Assembly: GCA_003209955.1 (NCBI GenBank)
Contig: QCOD01000012.1
Span: forward strand, 1 to 32,204
Length of the DNA: 32,204 bases
From: OCS116 cluster bacterium AG-430-B22
Lineage (GTDB): Bacteria > Pseudomonadota > Alphaproteobacteria > MED-G09
Direction of reading: 5' to 3'
Position 1 is the stretch's first letter. Every line of letters starts with the position of its first letter. The notes below the pieces were generated by a model. That model was not told where the DNA came from and made no database searches. It saw nothing but the letters and a program-made list of their open reading frames with translations. Both the position numbers and the translations under genes were made by a program. Positions 17,371-26,066 of this stretch are shown here, in pieces.

Positions 17371-17386
17371 ATACAAAATATTGTAT
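17371..17386 (+). repeat. Inverted repeat upstream of glyA
   Basis: ATACAA and TTGTAT form a perfect six-base inverted repeat separated by AATA, 25 bases before the glyA ATG. It overlaps a poor promoter-like pair (TTGTGT at 17349 and TACAAA at 17372, 17 bases apart). It could be an operator for glyA; chance is also plausible in such AT-rich DNA. Confidence 0.3.
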
Positions 17387-17411
17387 TTATTTAGAAAGAT
17401 TATCCAAAATT

Positions 17412-18722
17412 ATGTCAGAAACAACAAAAACAGCACAATATGAAGATTTTGAAGATTTCTTTTCAAGAAGCTTAAAAGAAGCTGATCCAAAATTGTACGA
17501 ATCTTTGTCTCAGGAATTTGAGAGGCAACAAGAGCATATTGAATTAATAGCATCAGAAAATATTGTTTCTAGATCTGTTTTAGATGCCCAAGGCTCCATT
17601 ATGACAAATAAATATGCTGAAGGATATTCAGGCAGAAGATATTATGGAGGATGTGAATATGTTGATCTAGCAGAGGATCTTGCTATTTCAAGAGCATGTG
17701 AATTATTTGATTCAAAATACGCCAATGTTCAACCTCATTCAGGATCACAAGCTAATCAAGCTGTTTTTCAAGCCCTTCTAAAGCCCGGAGATACAATTTT
17801 AGGTATGAGCTTAGATGCTGGAGGTCACTTAACTCATGGTGCTAAACCCAATCAATCAGGCAAGTTATTTAATGCGATTCAATATGGTGTAAAAAAAGAA
17901 GACAGCCTAATAGATTTTAATGAAGTAGAGTCGCTTGCAAATCAGCATAAACCAAAACTAATTATTGCTGGAGGATCTGCTTATCCAAGAGTAATAGATT
18001 TTACAAAATTTAGAGAAATAGCAAACAATATAAATGCTTATCTTTTAGTTGATATGGCTCATTTTGCAGGTCTTGTAGCTTCCAAAACCTACCCATCACC
18101 AATACCTATTGCTGATATTGTTACCACAACCACACATAAAACTTTGAGAGGCCCAAGGGGTGGATTAATTCTCACTAATTATGAGGATATTTCTAAAAAA
18201 ATAAACTCAGCGATTTTTCCTGGAATACAAGGTGGTCCACTCATGCATACAATTTTAGCGAAGGCTGTAGCTTTTGGTGAAGCATTGAGACCAGAATTTG
18301 TAAATTATTCACAAAATGTAATAGACAATGCAAAAATATTATCACAAACACTTCTTGAGGATGGTTTTGATATAGTTTCTGGAGGTACAGACAGTCACCT
18401 TGTTCTTCTAGATCTTAGACCAAAAGGAATCAAAGGTAATGAAGCTGAGGATGTATTAGGAAAAGCAAATATAACTTGCAATAAAAACGGCGTCCCGTTT
18501 GATCCTGAAAAACCAACTATAACATCAGGTATAAGACTAGGAACTCCTGCAGGTACAACTAGAGGGTTTGGACAGGCGGAGTTTCATAAAGTTGGATCCT
18601 ATATTTGTGAAGTCCTAAATGGATTTCAATCAGATGGTGTTGATACAAAAGCTATTTTAGAAGTTCAGAAAAAAGTAATACATCTTTGCAGCAAATTCCC
18701 TATTTATGGAGGAAATTTATGA
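17412..18722 (+). CDS. glyA: Serine hydroxymethyltransferase
   Basis: GlyA is a PLP enzyme that interconverts serine and glycine with tetrahydrofolate, supplying one-carbon units. The conserved [37 protein letters not shown] and the PLP-lysine motif [14 protein letters not shown] are all intact, and [11 protein letters not shown] lies near the C-terminus. The length is 436 residues. The frame is open upstream to a TTG at 17349, but those 21 residues are not family-like, so I use ATG 17412. The final codons overlap nrdR by four bases (ATGA). No glycine riboswitch is visible in the 69-base gap before it. Confidence 0.96.
   Translation: MSETTKTAQYEDFEDFFSRSLKEADPKLYESLSQEFERQQEHIELIASENIVSRSVLDAQGSIMTNKYAEGYSGRRYYGGCEYVDLAEDLAISRACELFDSKYANVQPHSGSQANQAVFQALLKPGDTILGMSLDAGGHLTHGAKPNQSGKLFNAIQYGVKKEDSLIDFNEVESLANQHKPKLIIAGGSAYPRVIDFTKFREIANNINAYLLVDMAHFAGLVASKTYPSPIPIADIVTTTTHKTLRGPRGGLILTNYEDISKKINSAIFPGIQGGPLMHTILAKAVAFGEALRPEFVNYSQNVIDNAKILSQTLLEDGFDIVSGGTDSHLVLLDLRPKGIKGNEAEDVLGKANITCNKNGVPFDPEKPTITSGIRLGTPAGTTRGFGQAEFHKVGSYICEVLNGFQSDGVDTKAILEVQKKVIHLCSKFPIYGGNL
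18708..18712 (+). promoter_or_regulatory. Shine-Dalgarno of nrdR inside the glyA 3' end
   Basis: GGAGG lies six bases before ATG 18719 and within the last codons of glyA. It fixes the nrdR start, eleven codons inside the longest open frame, and indicates coupling with glyA. Confidence 0.8.
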
Positions 18723-19189
18723 GGTGTCCTTTCTGTGGAAATGAAGATACTCAAGTAAGGGATTCTCGTCCGACAGAGGAGGCGTCATCAATAAGAAGAA
18801 GAAGACAATGCCTTGCATGTGGTGGAAGATTCACAACTTTTGAAAGAATACAGATGAGAGATTTAACTGTTGTCAAAAGATCAGGAAGAAGAACCCCTTT
18901 TGACAGAGATAAATTGATGAGATCTGTTCAAATTGCCATTAGAAAAAGGGATATAGATCCTGAAAAAATTGAAAGAATGGTAACAGGTATTATTCGTCAA
19001 TTAGAAAGCACAGGTGAGTCAGATATACCCTCTAACTTAATTGGAAGTTTAATTATGGCAGCACTAAGAGAATTAGATATGGTTGCATATGTAAGATTTG
19101 CTTCAGTTTATAAAAATTTTAGAGCGGTTGGAGATTTTGAGGATTTTGTTGGCGAACTTGATAATCCTCCAAGTAAAATTGATGATTGA
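18719..19189 (+). CDS. nrdR: Transcriptional repressor NrdR
   Basis: NrdR represses ribonucleotide reductase genes in response to ATP/dATP. The N-terminal zinc ribbon has two CxxC pairs (MRCPFCGN and QCLACGGRF) with the [17 protein letters not shown] link; the ATP-cone domain follows from about residue 46 ([19 protein letters not shown]). The length of 156 residues is normal. The start follows from GGAGG six bases upstream and the family's invariant MRCPFC. No NrdR-box pair or reductase gene was noticed in the window. glyA-nrdR-ribD is a frequent alphaproteobacterial order. Confidence 0.96.
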   Translation: MRCPFCGNEDTQVRDSRPTEEASSIRRRRQCLACGGRFTTFERIQMRDLTVVKRSGRRTPFDRDKLMRSVQIAIRKRDIDPEKIERMVTGIIRQLESTGESDIPSNLIGSLIMAALRELDMVAYVRFASVYKNFRAVGDFEDFVGELDNPPSKIDD

Positions 19190-19223
19190 ATTGCTCTGTA
19201 ATCTATTTTAAGAAATAAATACT

Positions 19224-20330
19224 ATGAAAATAATAAGGAATGATAATTTCTTTATGAATCTAGCTATTAATATAGCTAAGAGGAATAGAGGAATGACAGG
19301 AGTTAACCCTTCAGTAGGATGTGTTGTTGTCTCAAAGAATAAGACTATCATTTCTACTGGAAGTACCGGGACAAATGGATCACCTCATGCTGAAAAAGTA
19401 GCACTGAATGGTATAAATATTGAAGCTGGTTCAACATTGTATACAACATTAGAACCATGCTTTCATTCAGGTAAAAACCCTCCCTGTGTTAATGAAATAA
19501 TTAAAAGCGGAATCAAAAGAGTTGTTGTTGCTTCTTTAGATAAAAATCCATTAGTTAATGGAAAAGGTATCAAGAAATTAAAAAATTGTGGAATAACTGT
19601 TTTACAAGGTGTTTTAAAAGAGGAAACGGAGGATCTTTATAATGAGTTTTTTAATAGAGTTAGTTATGGTGTTCCAGGAATAAATATTAAGATAGCAAGT
19701 TCAGCCGATGGAAAAACAGCATTAAAAAATGGTAAATCAAAGTGGATTACCAATACATTATCAAGAAATTATGGTCATAAATTAAGATTATTTAATGATG
19801 GCATAATGGTTGGAATAAATACAATCTTAAAAGATAACCCATCATTAACTTGTAGGTTACCAGGGCTTACAAATTTTTCACCTTCAAGAATAGTTATGGA
19901 TACAAATCTTAAAGTTCCAATTAATTCTAAAATTATTAATACAGCAGAAAAAAATGAAACGATTATTTTTACTTCAAAATTTTCATCTGAAAGAAAAATT
20001 AAAATTTTAAAAAATAAAGGCGTTAAAGTAATAAGAATACCAAAAACAAAAAAAGGATTATCACTTAATAGTGCATTAAAATTTCTTGGTAAAAAAGAAT
20101 ACAACAGTCTCTTAATTGAGGGAGGAAATAAACTAATAGCTTCTGCAATTACTTCTTCTTATTTAAATAAAATTTTCTGGTTTTCATCGGAAAAAATTAT
20201 AGGTGAAGAGGGAAAACCAAGCATTGGTAAACTTAACATTAATAATCTCGACAATAGCCCAAATTTGTTTCTTCAAAATATGATTAATTTGGATAATAAT
20301 TATCTTAAGGTTTATAGGGTAAGAAAATAA
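19224..20330 (+). CDS. ribD: Bifunctional riboflavin biosynthesis deaminase/reductase RibD
   Basis: RibD performs the second and third steps after GTP opening: deamination of the pyrimidine ring and reduction of the ribosyl side chain. The N-terminal deaminase has the zinc site HAEKVAL and EPCFHSGKNPPC; the reductase half starts near residue 150 with INIKIASSADGKTAL and ends with LLIEGGNKL. The length of 368 residues is normal. A later ATG (19254) would also fit the family start. Its TAA shares one base with the ribE ATG. Confidence 0.95.
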   Translation: MKIIRNDNFFMNLAINIAKRNRGMTGVNPSVGCVVVSKNKTIISTGSTGTNGSPHAEKVALNGINIEAGSTLYTTLEPCFHSGKNPPCVNEIIKSGIKRVVVASLDKNPLVNGKGIKKLKNCGITVLQGVLKEETEDLYNEFFNRVSYGVPGINIKIASSADGKTALKNGKSKWITNTLSRNYGHKLRLFNDGIMVGINTILKDNPSLTCRLPGLTNFSPSRIVMDTNLKVPINSKIINTAEKNETIIFTSKFSSERKIKILKNKGVKVIRIPKTKKGLSLNSALKFLGKKEYNSLLIEGGNKLIASAITSSYLNKIFWFSSEKIIGEEGKPSIGKLNINNLDNSPNLFLQNMINLDNNYLKVYRVRK

Positions 20331-20929
20331 TGTTTACTGGAATAATTACTGATATAGGGAAAATTATTGATATTAAGGATAATGATCATCGATTAATTAA
20401 AGTTGCTTGTTCATATGAAAGTAAAGAAATTGATATTGGTGCTTCGATATCTTGTTCAGGAGTATGCTTAACAGTTATTAATAAGGGGCTTGAGCAAAGT
20501 CAAAATTTTTTCGAAGTTGAAGTATCAAAAGAAACTGATGATAAAACAACTACAAAATTTTGGAGAGAGGGAACTAAAATAAATTTAGAGAAAAGCTTAA
20601 AGGTAGGTGATGAGGTAGGTGGTCATTTCGTATATGGCCATGTTGATTGTTTAGGTGAATTATCTGAAATTCATGAAGATAAAAACAGCAATATATATAT
20701 AGTAAAGTATCCAAAAAAATTCAGTAAATTTATTGTTGAAAAAGGTTCTGTTTCTCTAGATGGAATTTCATTAACAGTTAATCAAGTAAATGATAATGAG
20801 GAACCAAATTTTTCAGTAAATATTATCCCACATACTAAGGAGTTTACCACATGGTCTGATATTGCTATAAACTCGAAAATTAATTTAGAAGTAGACTCCA
20901 TTGCAAGGTATGTTTTGAAAAGTAAGTAA
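20330..20929 (+). CDS. ribE: Riboflavin synthase (alpha subunit)
   Basis: It dismutates two 6,7-dimethyl-8-ribityllumazine molecules to give riboflavin. It starts MFTGIITDIGKI, the family signature, and contains two lumazine-binding repeats: the first with ISCSGVCLTVI and the second with VSLDGISLTVNQV; GGHFVYGHVD joins them. The length of 199 residues is normal. It overlaps ribD by one base and is followed one base later by ribBA. Confidence 0.95.
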   Translation: MFTGIITDIGKIIDIKDNDHRLIKVACSYESKEIDIGASISCSGVCLTVINKGLEQSQNFFEVEVSKETDDKTTTKFWREGTKINLEKSLKVGDEVGGHFVYGHVDCLGELSEIHEDKNSNIYIVKYPKKFSKFIVEKGSVSLDGISLTVNQVNDNEEPNFSVNIIPHTKEFTTWSDIAINSKINLEVDSIARYVLKSK

Positions 20930-20930
20930 T

Positions 20931-22031
20931 ATGAAAAATTATCTATCACCTATTGAAGATATTATTAAGGAAGCAAAAACAGGAAAAATGTTTATTCTTG
21001 TTGACGCTGAAGATAGAGAAAATGAGGGTGATTTAGTAATTCCTGCAGTTGATGCTACTCCTGATATGGTAAATTTTATGGCAAAATATGGTCGAGGCCT
21101 CGTCTGTCTTCCTCTTTCAGAGGAAAAAGCGGATCACTTAAATCTTAAATTGATGTCTGATGATAATAAATCAAGACATAAAACACCATTTACAGTGTCT
21201 ATTGAGGCTAAAGAAGGCATATCAACTGGTATTTCGGCTAAAGATAGATCAACAACTATACAGACAGCAATTAACCCCAAAGCTCGAGAAGAAGACATTG
21301 TAACTCCTGGTCATATTTTTCCTTTAAAGGCAAAAGATGGTGGTGTTCTTGTTAGAGCCGGACATACAGAAGCAGCAGTAGATATTAGTAGATTAGCTGG
21401 AAAAGATCCATCGGCAGTTATATGTGAAATAATGAATGATGATGGAACAATGGCTAGATTACCTGAATTAATCGAGTTTGCAAAAATTCACGACTTAAAA
21501 ATTGGCACTATTGCTGACTTAATAAATTACAGAATTAGAAACGACCATATAATTTCAAAAGTTTTAACAAAAGAGATAGATATTCCTAAGTTTGGAACAT
21601 GGAATTGTTCAGTTTATAAAAATAATATTGATAAATCAGAACATATTGCTTTTGTAAAAGGCGATATTGCTCAAAGTAAAATTACACCTGTAAGAGTCCA
21701 TGTCGTAAATGTTTTTCAAGATTTAGTGGGTATAGAATCTTCAAGAGAAAATCTTATTAATAAGGGTTTTAAGAAAATTAATGATATAGGTTTTGGTGTT
21801 TTCATTTTTATAAGGGATACAAACCAAAATGTTATATCCAATAATTTAAAAAAAATTAACAATAATGATCCTTCAAAAGAGATTGAGTTAAGAGAGTATG
21901 GGGTAGGTGCTCAAATTTTATTAGATATAGGTGTAAGGAATATTAAATTAATTTCAGATTCAAAAAGTACTTTATTAAATATTGAAGGATATAATCTTGA
22001 AATTAATGAAAGAGTAACTTTGGTTGATTAG
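20931..22031 (+). CDS. ribBA: 3,4-dihydroxy-2-butanone 4-phosphate synthase with degenerate RibA-like domain
   Basis: The N-terminal domain (about 1-205) makes the four-carbon unit for lumazine from ribulose 5-phosphate. It has VDAEDRENEGDLVIPA, the acidic loop, DRSTTIQTA, and GHIFPLKAKDGGVLVRAGHTEAAVD, all catalytic signatures of RibB. The C-terminal domain (about 220-366) aligns with GTP cyclohydrolase II in order but lacks its zinc cysteines and the RQEGRGIG loop. It contains only one Cys (WNCSV), so it is probably not a cyclohydrolase. Such RibB-X fusions are known in proteobacteria. The length is 366 residues. Confidence 0.93.
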   Translation: MKNYLSPIEDIIKEAKTGKMFILVDAEDRENEGDLVIPAVDATPDMVNFMAKYGRGLVCLPLSEEKADHLNLKLMSDDNKSRHKTPFTVSIEAKEGISTGISAKDRSTTIQTAINPKAREEDIVTPGHIFPLKAKDGGVLVRAGHTEAAVDISRLAGKDPSAVICEIMNDDGTMARLPELIEFAKIHDLKIGTIADLINYRIRNDHIISKVLTKEIDIPKFGTWNCSVYKNNIDKSEHIAFVKGDIAQSKITPVRVHVVNVFQDLVGIESSRENLINKGFKKINDIGFGVFIFIRDTNQNVISNNLKKINNNDPSKEIELREYGVGAQILLDIGVRNIKLISDSKSTLLNIEGYNLEINERVTLVD

Positions 22032-22034
22032 ATA

Positions 22035-22472
22035 ATGACAAAAAAAATATATATAATTAATGCAAATTATTATGAAGAAATAAGTGATAGATTAATTGGC
22101 GGAGCTAAAAATTTTTTAAATGAAAATGATATTGATCACGAAATATTAAATGTTCCAGGCGCACTAGAGATTCCAACAGCTATTAATTTAATTCATGATA
22201 AAATAAATTCTGACAATCTTGACATTGGTTTTATTGCTATTGGTTGTGTAATTAGAGGAGAAACATCTCATTATGATATAGTAGTTAATGAATCTGCCTC
22301 TGGAATAACTCAATTATCAATTTCAAATAATATCATAATAACAAATTCAATATTAACTGTTGAGAACAAAAAACAAGCTTTAGACAGAAGTCTAAATGAT
22401 ACAACCAATAAAGGATATCATGCCGCGTATGCGTGTAAATTATTAATAGATATTAAGAATGGGAAATTCTAG
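22035..22472 (+). CDS. ribH: 6,7-dimethyl-8-ribityllumazine synthase
   Basis: RibH condenses the RibD product with the RibB product to form lumazine. The substrate motifs are VPGALEIPTAINL, GCVIRGETSHYDIVVNE (conserved His) and LTVENKKQALDRS. The length of 145 residues is on the short side of normal. It lies three bases after ribBA and overlaps nusB by 14 bases, the usual ribH-nusB linkage. Confidence 0.95.
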   Translation: MTKKIYIINANYYEEISDRLIGGAKNFLNENDIDHEILNVPGALEIPTAINLIHDKINSDNLDIGFIAIGCVIRGETSHYDIVVNESASGITQLSISNNIIITNSILTVENKKQALDRSLNDTTNKGYHAAYACKLLIDIKNGKF

Positions 22473-22899
22473 TAAAAGCTCATCAAGATTATTTGCCGTC
22501 CAAATTCTCTATGAGATGGAATTAAACGGAAAGTCATTTGAAATTATTCAGAAGCGTTTTTCTGATGATTCTTTTATAGAATTAGAAAAAATAAATAATC
22601 AAGGCAAACCAAATAAGATTTATATTGAAAAACTTGTAAAAGGTGCTTCAAAAAATCAAAAAAAGATTGATGACCTTATTAATAAAAATCTAAAAAATTG
22701 GAAATTATCTAGAATAGAGTCAATTGTTAGAGCTATTTTAAGAATATCTGTATATGAATTAATTCATGAGGAAAATATTCCAAAAAAAGTAATTTTTAAT
22801 GAGTACATTGAGATTGCCAAATTCTTTTTTGATGGAGATGAGCCGTCTTTAATTAATGCTGTATTAGATGCAGTTTCAAAAAATGCAATTAAATATTAG
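22459..22899 (+). CDS. nusB: Transcription antitermination factor NusB
   Basis: NusB binds boxA RNA with NusE (S10) to promote antitermination, chiefly of rRNA operons. It is an all-helical protein with an N-terminal SRLFAVQILYEMELNG and the C-terminal SIVRAILRISVYELIHE...FNEYIEIAKFF helices, then a DGDEPSLINAVLDAVSK end typical of the family. The length is 146 residues. Its start lies inside ribH (14-base overlap), so translation is likely coupled. Confidence 0.95.
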   Translation: MGNSSKSSSRLFAVQILYEMELNGKSFEIIQKRFSDDSFIELEKINNQGKPNKIYIEKLVKGASKNQKKIDDLINKNLKNWKLSRIESIVRAILRISVYELIHEENIPKKVIFNEYIEIAKFFFDGDEPSLINAVLDAVSKNAIKY

Positions 22900-22907
22900 A
22901 TTTTATC

Positions 22908-23834
22908 ATGCTTAAAGAAACAGAGTTTATAAAAAATTATATAAAAAATGGTACGAAACAAACTAAACATTCATTAAATTTTGAAGATGATGTAGCTGTC
23001 GTTAATAACTTTGCATATTCAACAGATACCATTTCAGAAGATATACATTTCTTTAGCGATGATGACCCTAAAACAATAGCTAAGAAACTAATACGAGTTA
23101 ACATCAGTGACTTAATCTCTAAGGGCGTTAAACCAAAGTTTTGTTTATTAAATTTTTCCTCTGGGAAATCAATTAATAAAAGGTGGTTGGATTCTTTTTT
23201 TAGATCTTTTCATCAAGATCTACAGGATTATAACCTTAATCTTATTGGCGGTGATACTATTTCAACAAAAAATAAGACTATTTTAAGTCTTACAATATTT
23301 GGTCCAGTTAAATCAAAAAGAATTATAAAAAGATCATCAGCAAAGCTTTCAGATTTGATTTATGTAAGCGGAACAATTGGTGATGCCTTTATTGGGATGA
23401 GTATTAAAAAGAAACAAATTAAGTTTGATAAAAGGGCAAAAGAAAAATTGATATTAAAATATCTTGTGCCTCAACCGCAAACAAACTTAATCAATTTAAT
23501 TAGAAATAAAGCAAATGCCTCCACTGATATTTCCGATGGATTACTAAATGATTTAAATAATATTTGTACAATGAGTAAACTAGGGGCTGAAATTCAATTT
23601 TCATCAATTCCAAAATCAAACGAAGTTATTAAATTTTTAAATTCATATAAAGGATATGAAAAATTAATTCTAATAGGTGGCGATGATTATCAAATTTTAT
23701 TTACAGGGCCAAAAGGATTAGATAAGCACAAAAATATTACAAAGATAGGTCGAATGACAAGAAAAAAAGGGATAAAAATTATTGATAAAGATTTCAATAA
23801 TTTGTTAGGGGGCTTTACTCATTCATTATATTAA
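22908..23834 (+). CDS. thiL: Thiamine-monophosphate kinase
   Basis: ThiL phosphorylates thiamine monophosphate to thiamine diphosphate, the last step to the active cofactor. It is recognisable by FEDDVAVVNNFAYSTDTI, VNISDLISKGVKPKFCLL, NLIGGDTIS (ATP-grasp-like AIRS fold) and DISDGLLNDLNNI. The length of 308 residues is normal. It follows nusB by eight bases. No other thiamine gene is in the window, so the precursor route is elsewhere or imported. Confidence 0.93.
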   Translation: MLKETEFIKNYIKNGTKQTKHSLNFEDDVAVVNNFAYSTDTISEDIHFFSDDDPKTIAKKLIRVNISDLISKGVKPKFCLLNFSSGKSINKRWLDSFFRSFHQDLQDYNLNLIGGDTISTKNKTILSLTIFGPVKSKRIIKRSSAKLSDLIYVSGTIGDAFIGMSIKKKQIKFDKRAKEKLILKYLVPQPQTNLINLIRNKANASTDISDGLLNDLNNICTMSKLGAEIQFSSIPKSNEVIKFLNSYKGYEKLILIGGDDYQILFTGPKGLDKHKNITKIGRMTRKKGIKIIDKDFNNLLGGFTHSLY

Positions 23835-23847
23835 GCTTTAGCTTGAT
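23832..23847 (+). terminator. Small stem-loop after thiL
   Basis: TTAAGC and GCTTGA can form a six-pair stem (one T-G pair) with a four-base loop right at the thiL stop. Only scattered Ts follow, so termination would be weak at best. The remaining gap up to hppA holds a perfect ribosome site. Confidence 0.2.
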
Positions 23848-23895
23848 ATTTATATTAACTTTTGGCATGTTCGCTCAGTATTTATATAAGGATTC

Positions 23896-23900
23896 GGAGG
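23896..23900 (+). promoter_or_regulatory. Strong Shine-Dalgarno of hppA
   Basis: GGAGG lies five bases upstream of the hppA ATG. It is one of only three perfect ribosome sites noticed, consistent with high expression of the pyrophosphatase. Confidence 0.75.
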
Positions 23901-23905
23901 ACTAA

Positions 23906-26008
23906 ATGGAAATCATTCACTTAATAATAGGGGCAGGTGTTTTAGCTGTAGTCTATGGTATTGTTACATCGATTTCAGTGCTTTCAGCGGATACTGGAAA
24001 TGAAAAAATGCAGGAAATTGCTAGCGCTATCCAAGAGGGTGCAAGTGCGTATTTATCAAGGCAATACTCTACTATTGCTATAGTTGGTTTAGTAATATTG
24101 GTAATTTCATATTTTCTGCTTGGATTAGAGGTTTCTATAGGTTTTCTAATTGGAGCGGTGCTATCTGGAATTGCTGGATACATTGGAATGCTTGTATCAG
24201 TTAGAGCAAATGTAAGAACAACTCAAGCGGCCTCAAACAGTTTGGCTGAAGGCTTAAGTATTGCATTCAAATCAGGAGCCGTAACGGGTATGCTTGTTGC
24301 GGGTTTAGCATTACTTGCCGTTGCCGTTTATTATTATGTTTTAACAAATATATGGATTCCTCAAAATGACAGAATAGTTATAGATGCTCTAGTAGCTTTA
24401 GGTTTCGGTTCTTCTTTAATTTCTATTTTTGCTAGACTTGGAGGTGGTATTTTTACAAAAGGTGCTGATGTTGGAGGTGATTTAGTTGGGAAGGTTGAGG
24501 CCGGAATACCCGAAGATGATCCTAGAAATCCTGCAACAATTGCTGATAATGTTGGTGATAATGTTGGCGATTGTGCTGGTATGGCAGCTGATTTATTTGA
24601 AACTTATGCTGTAACGGTTGTTGCCACAATGGTTTTGGCATCAATATTTTTTGCAGGAAATGAAACCATGATGATTTATCCTTTATCAATATGTGGAGCT
24701 TGTGTAATTACATCTATTCTTGGAACATATTTTGTTAAATTAGGAAAAAGCAACTCTATTATGGGTGCTCTTTATAAAGGATTTATTGCAACTGCAATTC
24801 TTTCATTAATTGTTCTTTATTTTGTTACTGATTTAGTTGTTGGTTTTGGAACCTCTCTCACTATATCAGGAAAAAGTTTTAATGGTTTAGATTTATACAT
24901 ATGTGGTGTAACAGGATTGGCAATAACAGGTTTAATCATTTGGATTACAGAATATTATACAGGCGTAGACTATAGACCAGTTAAATCAATTGCAAAATCT
25001 TCTGAAACAGGACATGGAACAAATGTCATTCAGGGCTTAGCAATTTCAATGGAATCAACAGCTCTTCCTGCTTTAGTAATTGTTTTTGGAATTATTATTA
25101 CTTATTCATTAGCGGGTCTTTTCGGTATCGCTGTTGCGGTAACTACAATGCTGGCGCTTGCAGGTATGGTTGTTGCTTTAGATGCTTTTGGTCCCGTTAC
25201 AGATAATGCAGGCGGAATAGCCGAAATGTCTGAACTTCCTGAAGAAGTTAGAAACACAACTGATTCTTTGGATGCTGTTGGCAATACCACAAAAGCAGTT
25301 ACAAAAGGTTATGCAATTGGATCAGCTGGTTTAGGTGCATTAGTTCTTTTTGGTGCTTACACTGCAGACTTAGAATATTTCTCATCTAATGCTGCTGAGG
25401 GAAGTTATTTCTTTGGAGTGAATCCTGACTTTTCTCTTTCTAACCCTTATGTTGTTGTTGGCTTATTAGTTGGTGGTATGCTTCCTTACTTATTCGCAGC
25501 ATTAGGAATGACAGCGGTTGGGCGTGCAGGCTCAGCTATTGTTGAGGAAGTAAGAAAGCAGTTTAAGGAAAAACCAGGAATTATGACTGGAGAAGATAAA
25601 CCTGATTATAGTTCAGCTGTTGATCTACTAACAAAATCTGCAATTAAAGAGATGATTGTGCCATCTTTATTACCTTTATTATCACCGATAGTCCTTTTTT
25701 ATACTGTTAATTTTATTGCTACAAAAAGTGATGCATTTTCAGCTCTTGGAGCAATGCTTCTAGGCGTTATTGTTACAGGATTATTTGTTGCCCTTTCTAT
25801 GACTGCCGGAGGAGGCGCATGGGATAATGCAAAAAAATATATTGAAGATGGTAATTATGGTGGAAAAGGTTCTGAGGCTCATAAAGCTGCAGTAACGGGT
25901 GATACTGTTGGTGACCCTTATAAGGACACCGCGGGACCAGCTGTTAACCCTATGATTAAGATAACTAATATTGTAGCTTTATTATTATTGGCAGTTTTAG
26001 CGCATTAA
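23906..26008 (+). CDS. hppA: Membrane-bound proton-translocating pyrophosphatase, K+-independent type
   Basis: This integral membrane pump couples hydrolysis of inorganic pyrophosphate to proton export. The substrate site motif [20 protein letters not shown] is intact, followed by [18 protein letters not shown]. The C-terminal half has [15 protein letters not shown] and [18 protein letters not shown]. About 15-16 membrane segments are visible in 700 residues, the normal length. Lys463 in [10 protein letters not shown] marks the K+-independent class, which is known to pump protons. The gene lies 71 bases after thiL with a GGAGG site, possibly as its own unit. Confidence 0.95.
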   Translation: MEIIHLIIGAGVLAVVYGIVTSISVLSADTGNEKMQEIASAIQEGASAYLSRQYSTIAIVGLVILVISYFLLGLEVSIGFLIGAVLSGIAGYIGMLVSVRANVRTTQAASNSLAEGLSIAFKSGAVTGMLVAGLALLAVAVYYYVLTNIWIPQNDRIVIDALVALGFGSSLISIFARLGGGIFTKGADVGGDLVGKVEAGIPEDDPRNPATIADNVGDNVGDCAGMAADLFETYAVTVVATMVLASIFFAGNETMMIYPLSICGACVITSILGTYFVKLGKSNSIMGALYKGFIATAILSLIVLYFVTDLVVGFGTSLTISGKSFNGLDLYICGVTGLAITGLIIWITEYYTGVDYRPVKSIAKSSETGHGTNVIQGLAISMESTALPALVIVFGIIITYSLAGLFGIAVAVTTMLALAGMVVALDAFGPVTDNAGGIAEMSELPEEVRNTTDSLDAVGNTTKAVTKGYAIGSAGLGALVLFGAYTADLEYFSSNAAEGSYFFGVNPDFSLSNPYVVVGLLVGGMLPYLFAALGMTAVGRAGSAIVEEVRKQFKEKPGIMTGEDKPDYSSAVDLLTKSAIKEMIVPSLLPLLSPIVLFYTVNFIATKSDAFSALGAMLLGVIVTGLFVALSMTAGGGAWDNAKKYIEDGNYGGKGSEAHKAAVTGDTVGDPYKDTAGPAVNPMIKITNIVALLLLAVLAH

Positions 26009-26027
26009 GTGCTTAATAAAATTTTAT
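25999..26027 (+). terminator. Possible terminator after hppA
   Basis: AGCGC (25999-26003) and GTGCT (26009-26013) can pair across the hppA stop with a five-base loop. A perfect 12-base palindrome ATAAAATTTTAT follows at 26016-26027. The T-rich part is only moderate, so this is a weak candidate. Confidence 0.3.
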
Positions 26028-26066
26028 AATTATACTAAGTATATCTATTAATGATTCTTTTTGTTA

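Noticed and set aside
17349-17411. 21-residue N-terminal extension of GlyA from TTG 17349
   Set aside because: Residues are not GlyA-like and overlap the likely promoter region; ATG 17412 fits the family.
19190-19223. FMN riboswitch before the riboflavin genes
   Set aside because: The gap before ribD is only 34 AT-rich bases and nrdR precedes it directly; no conserved FMN element can fit.
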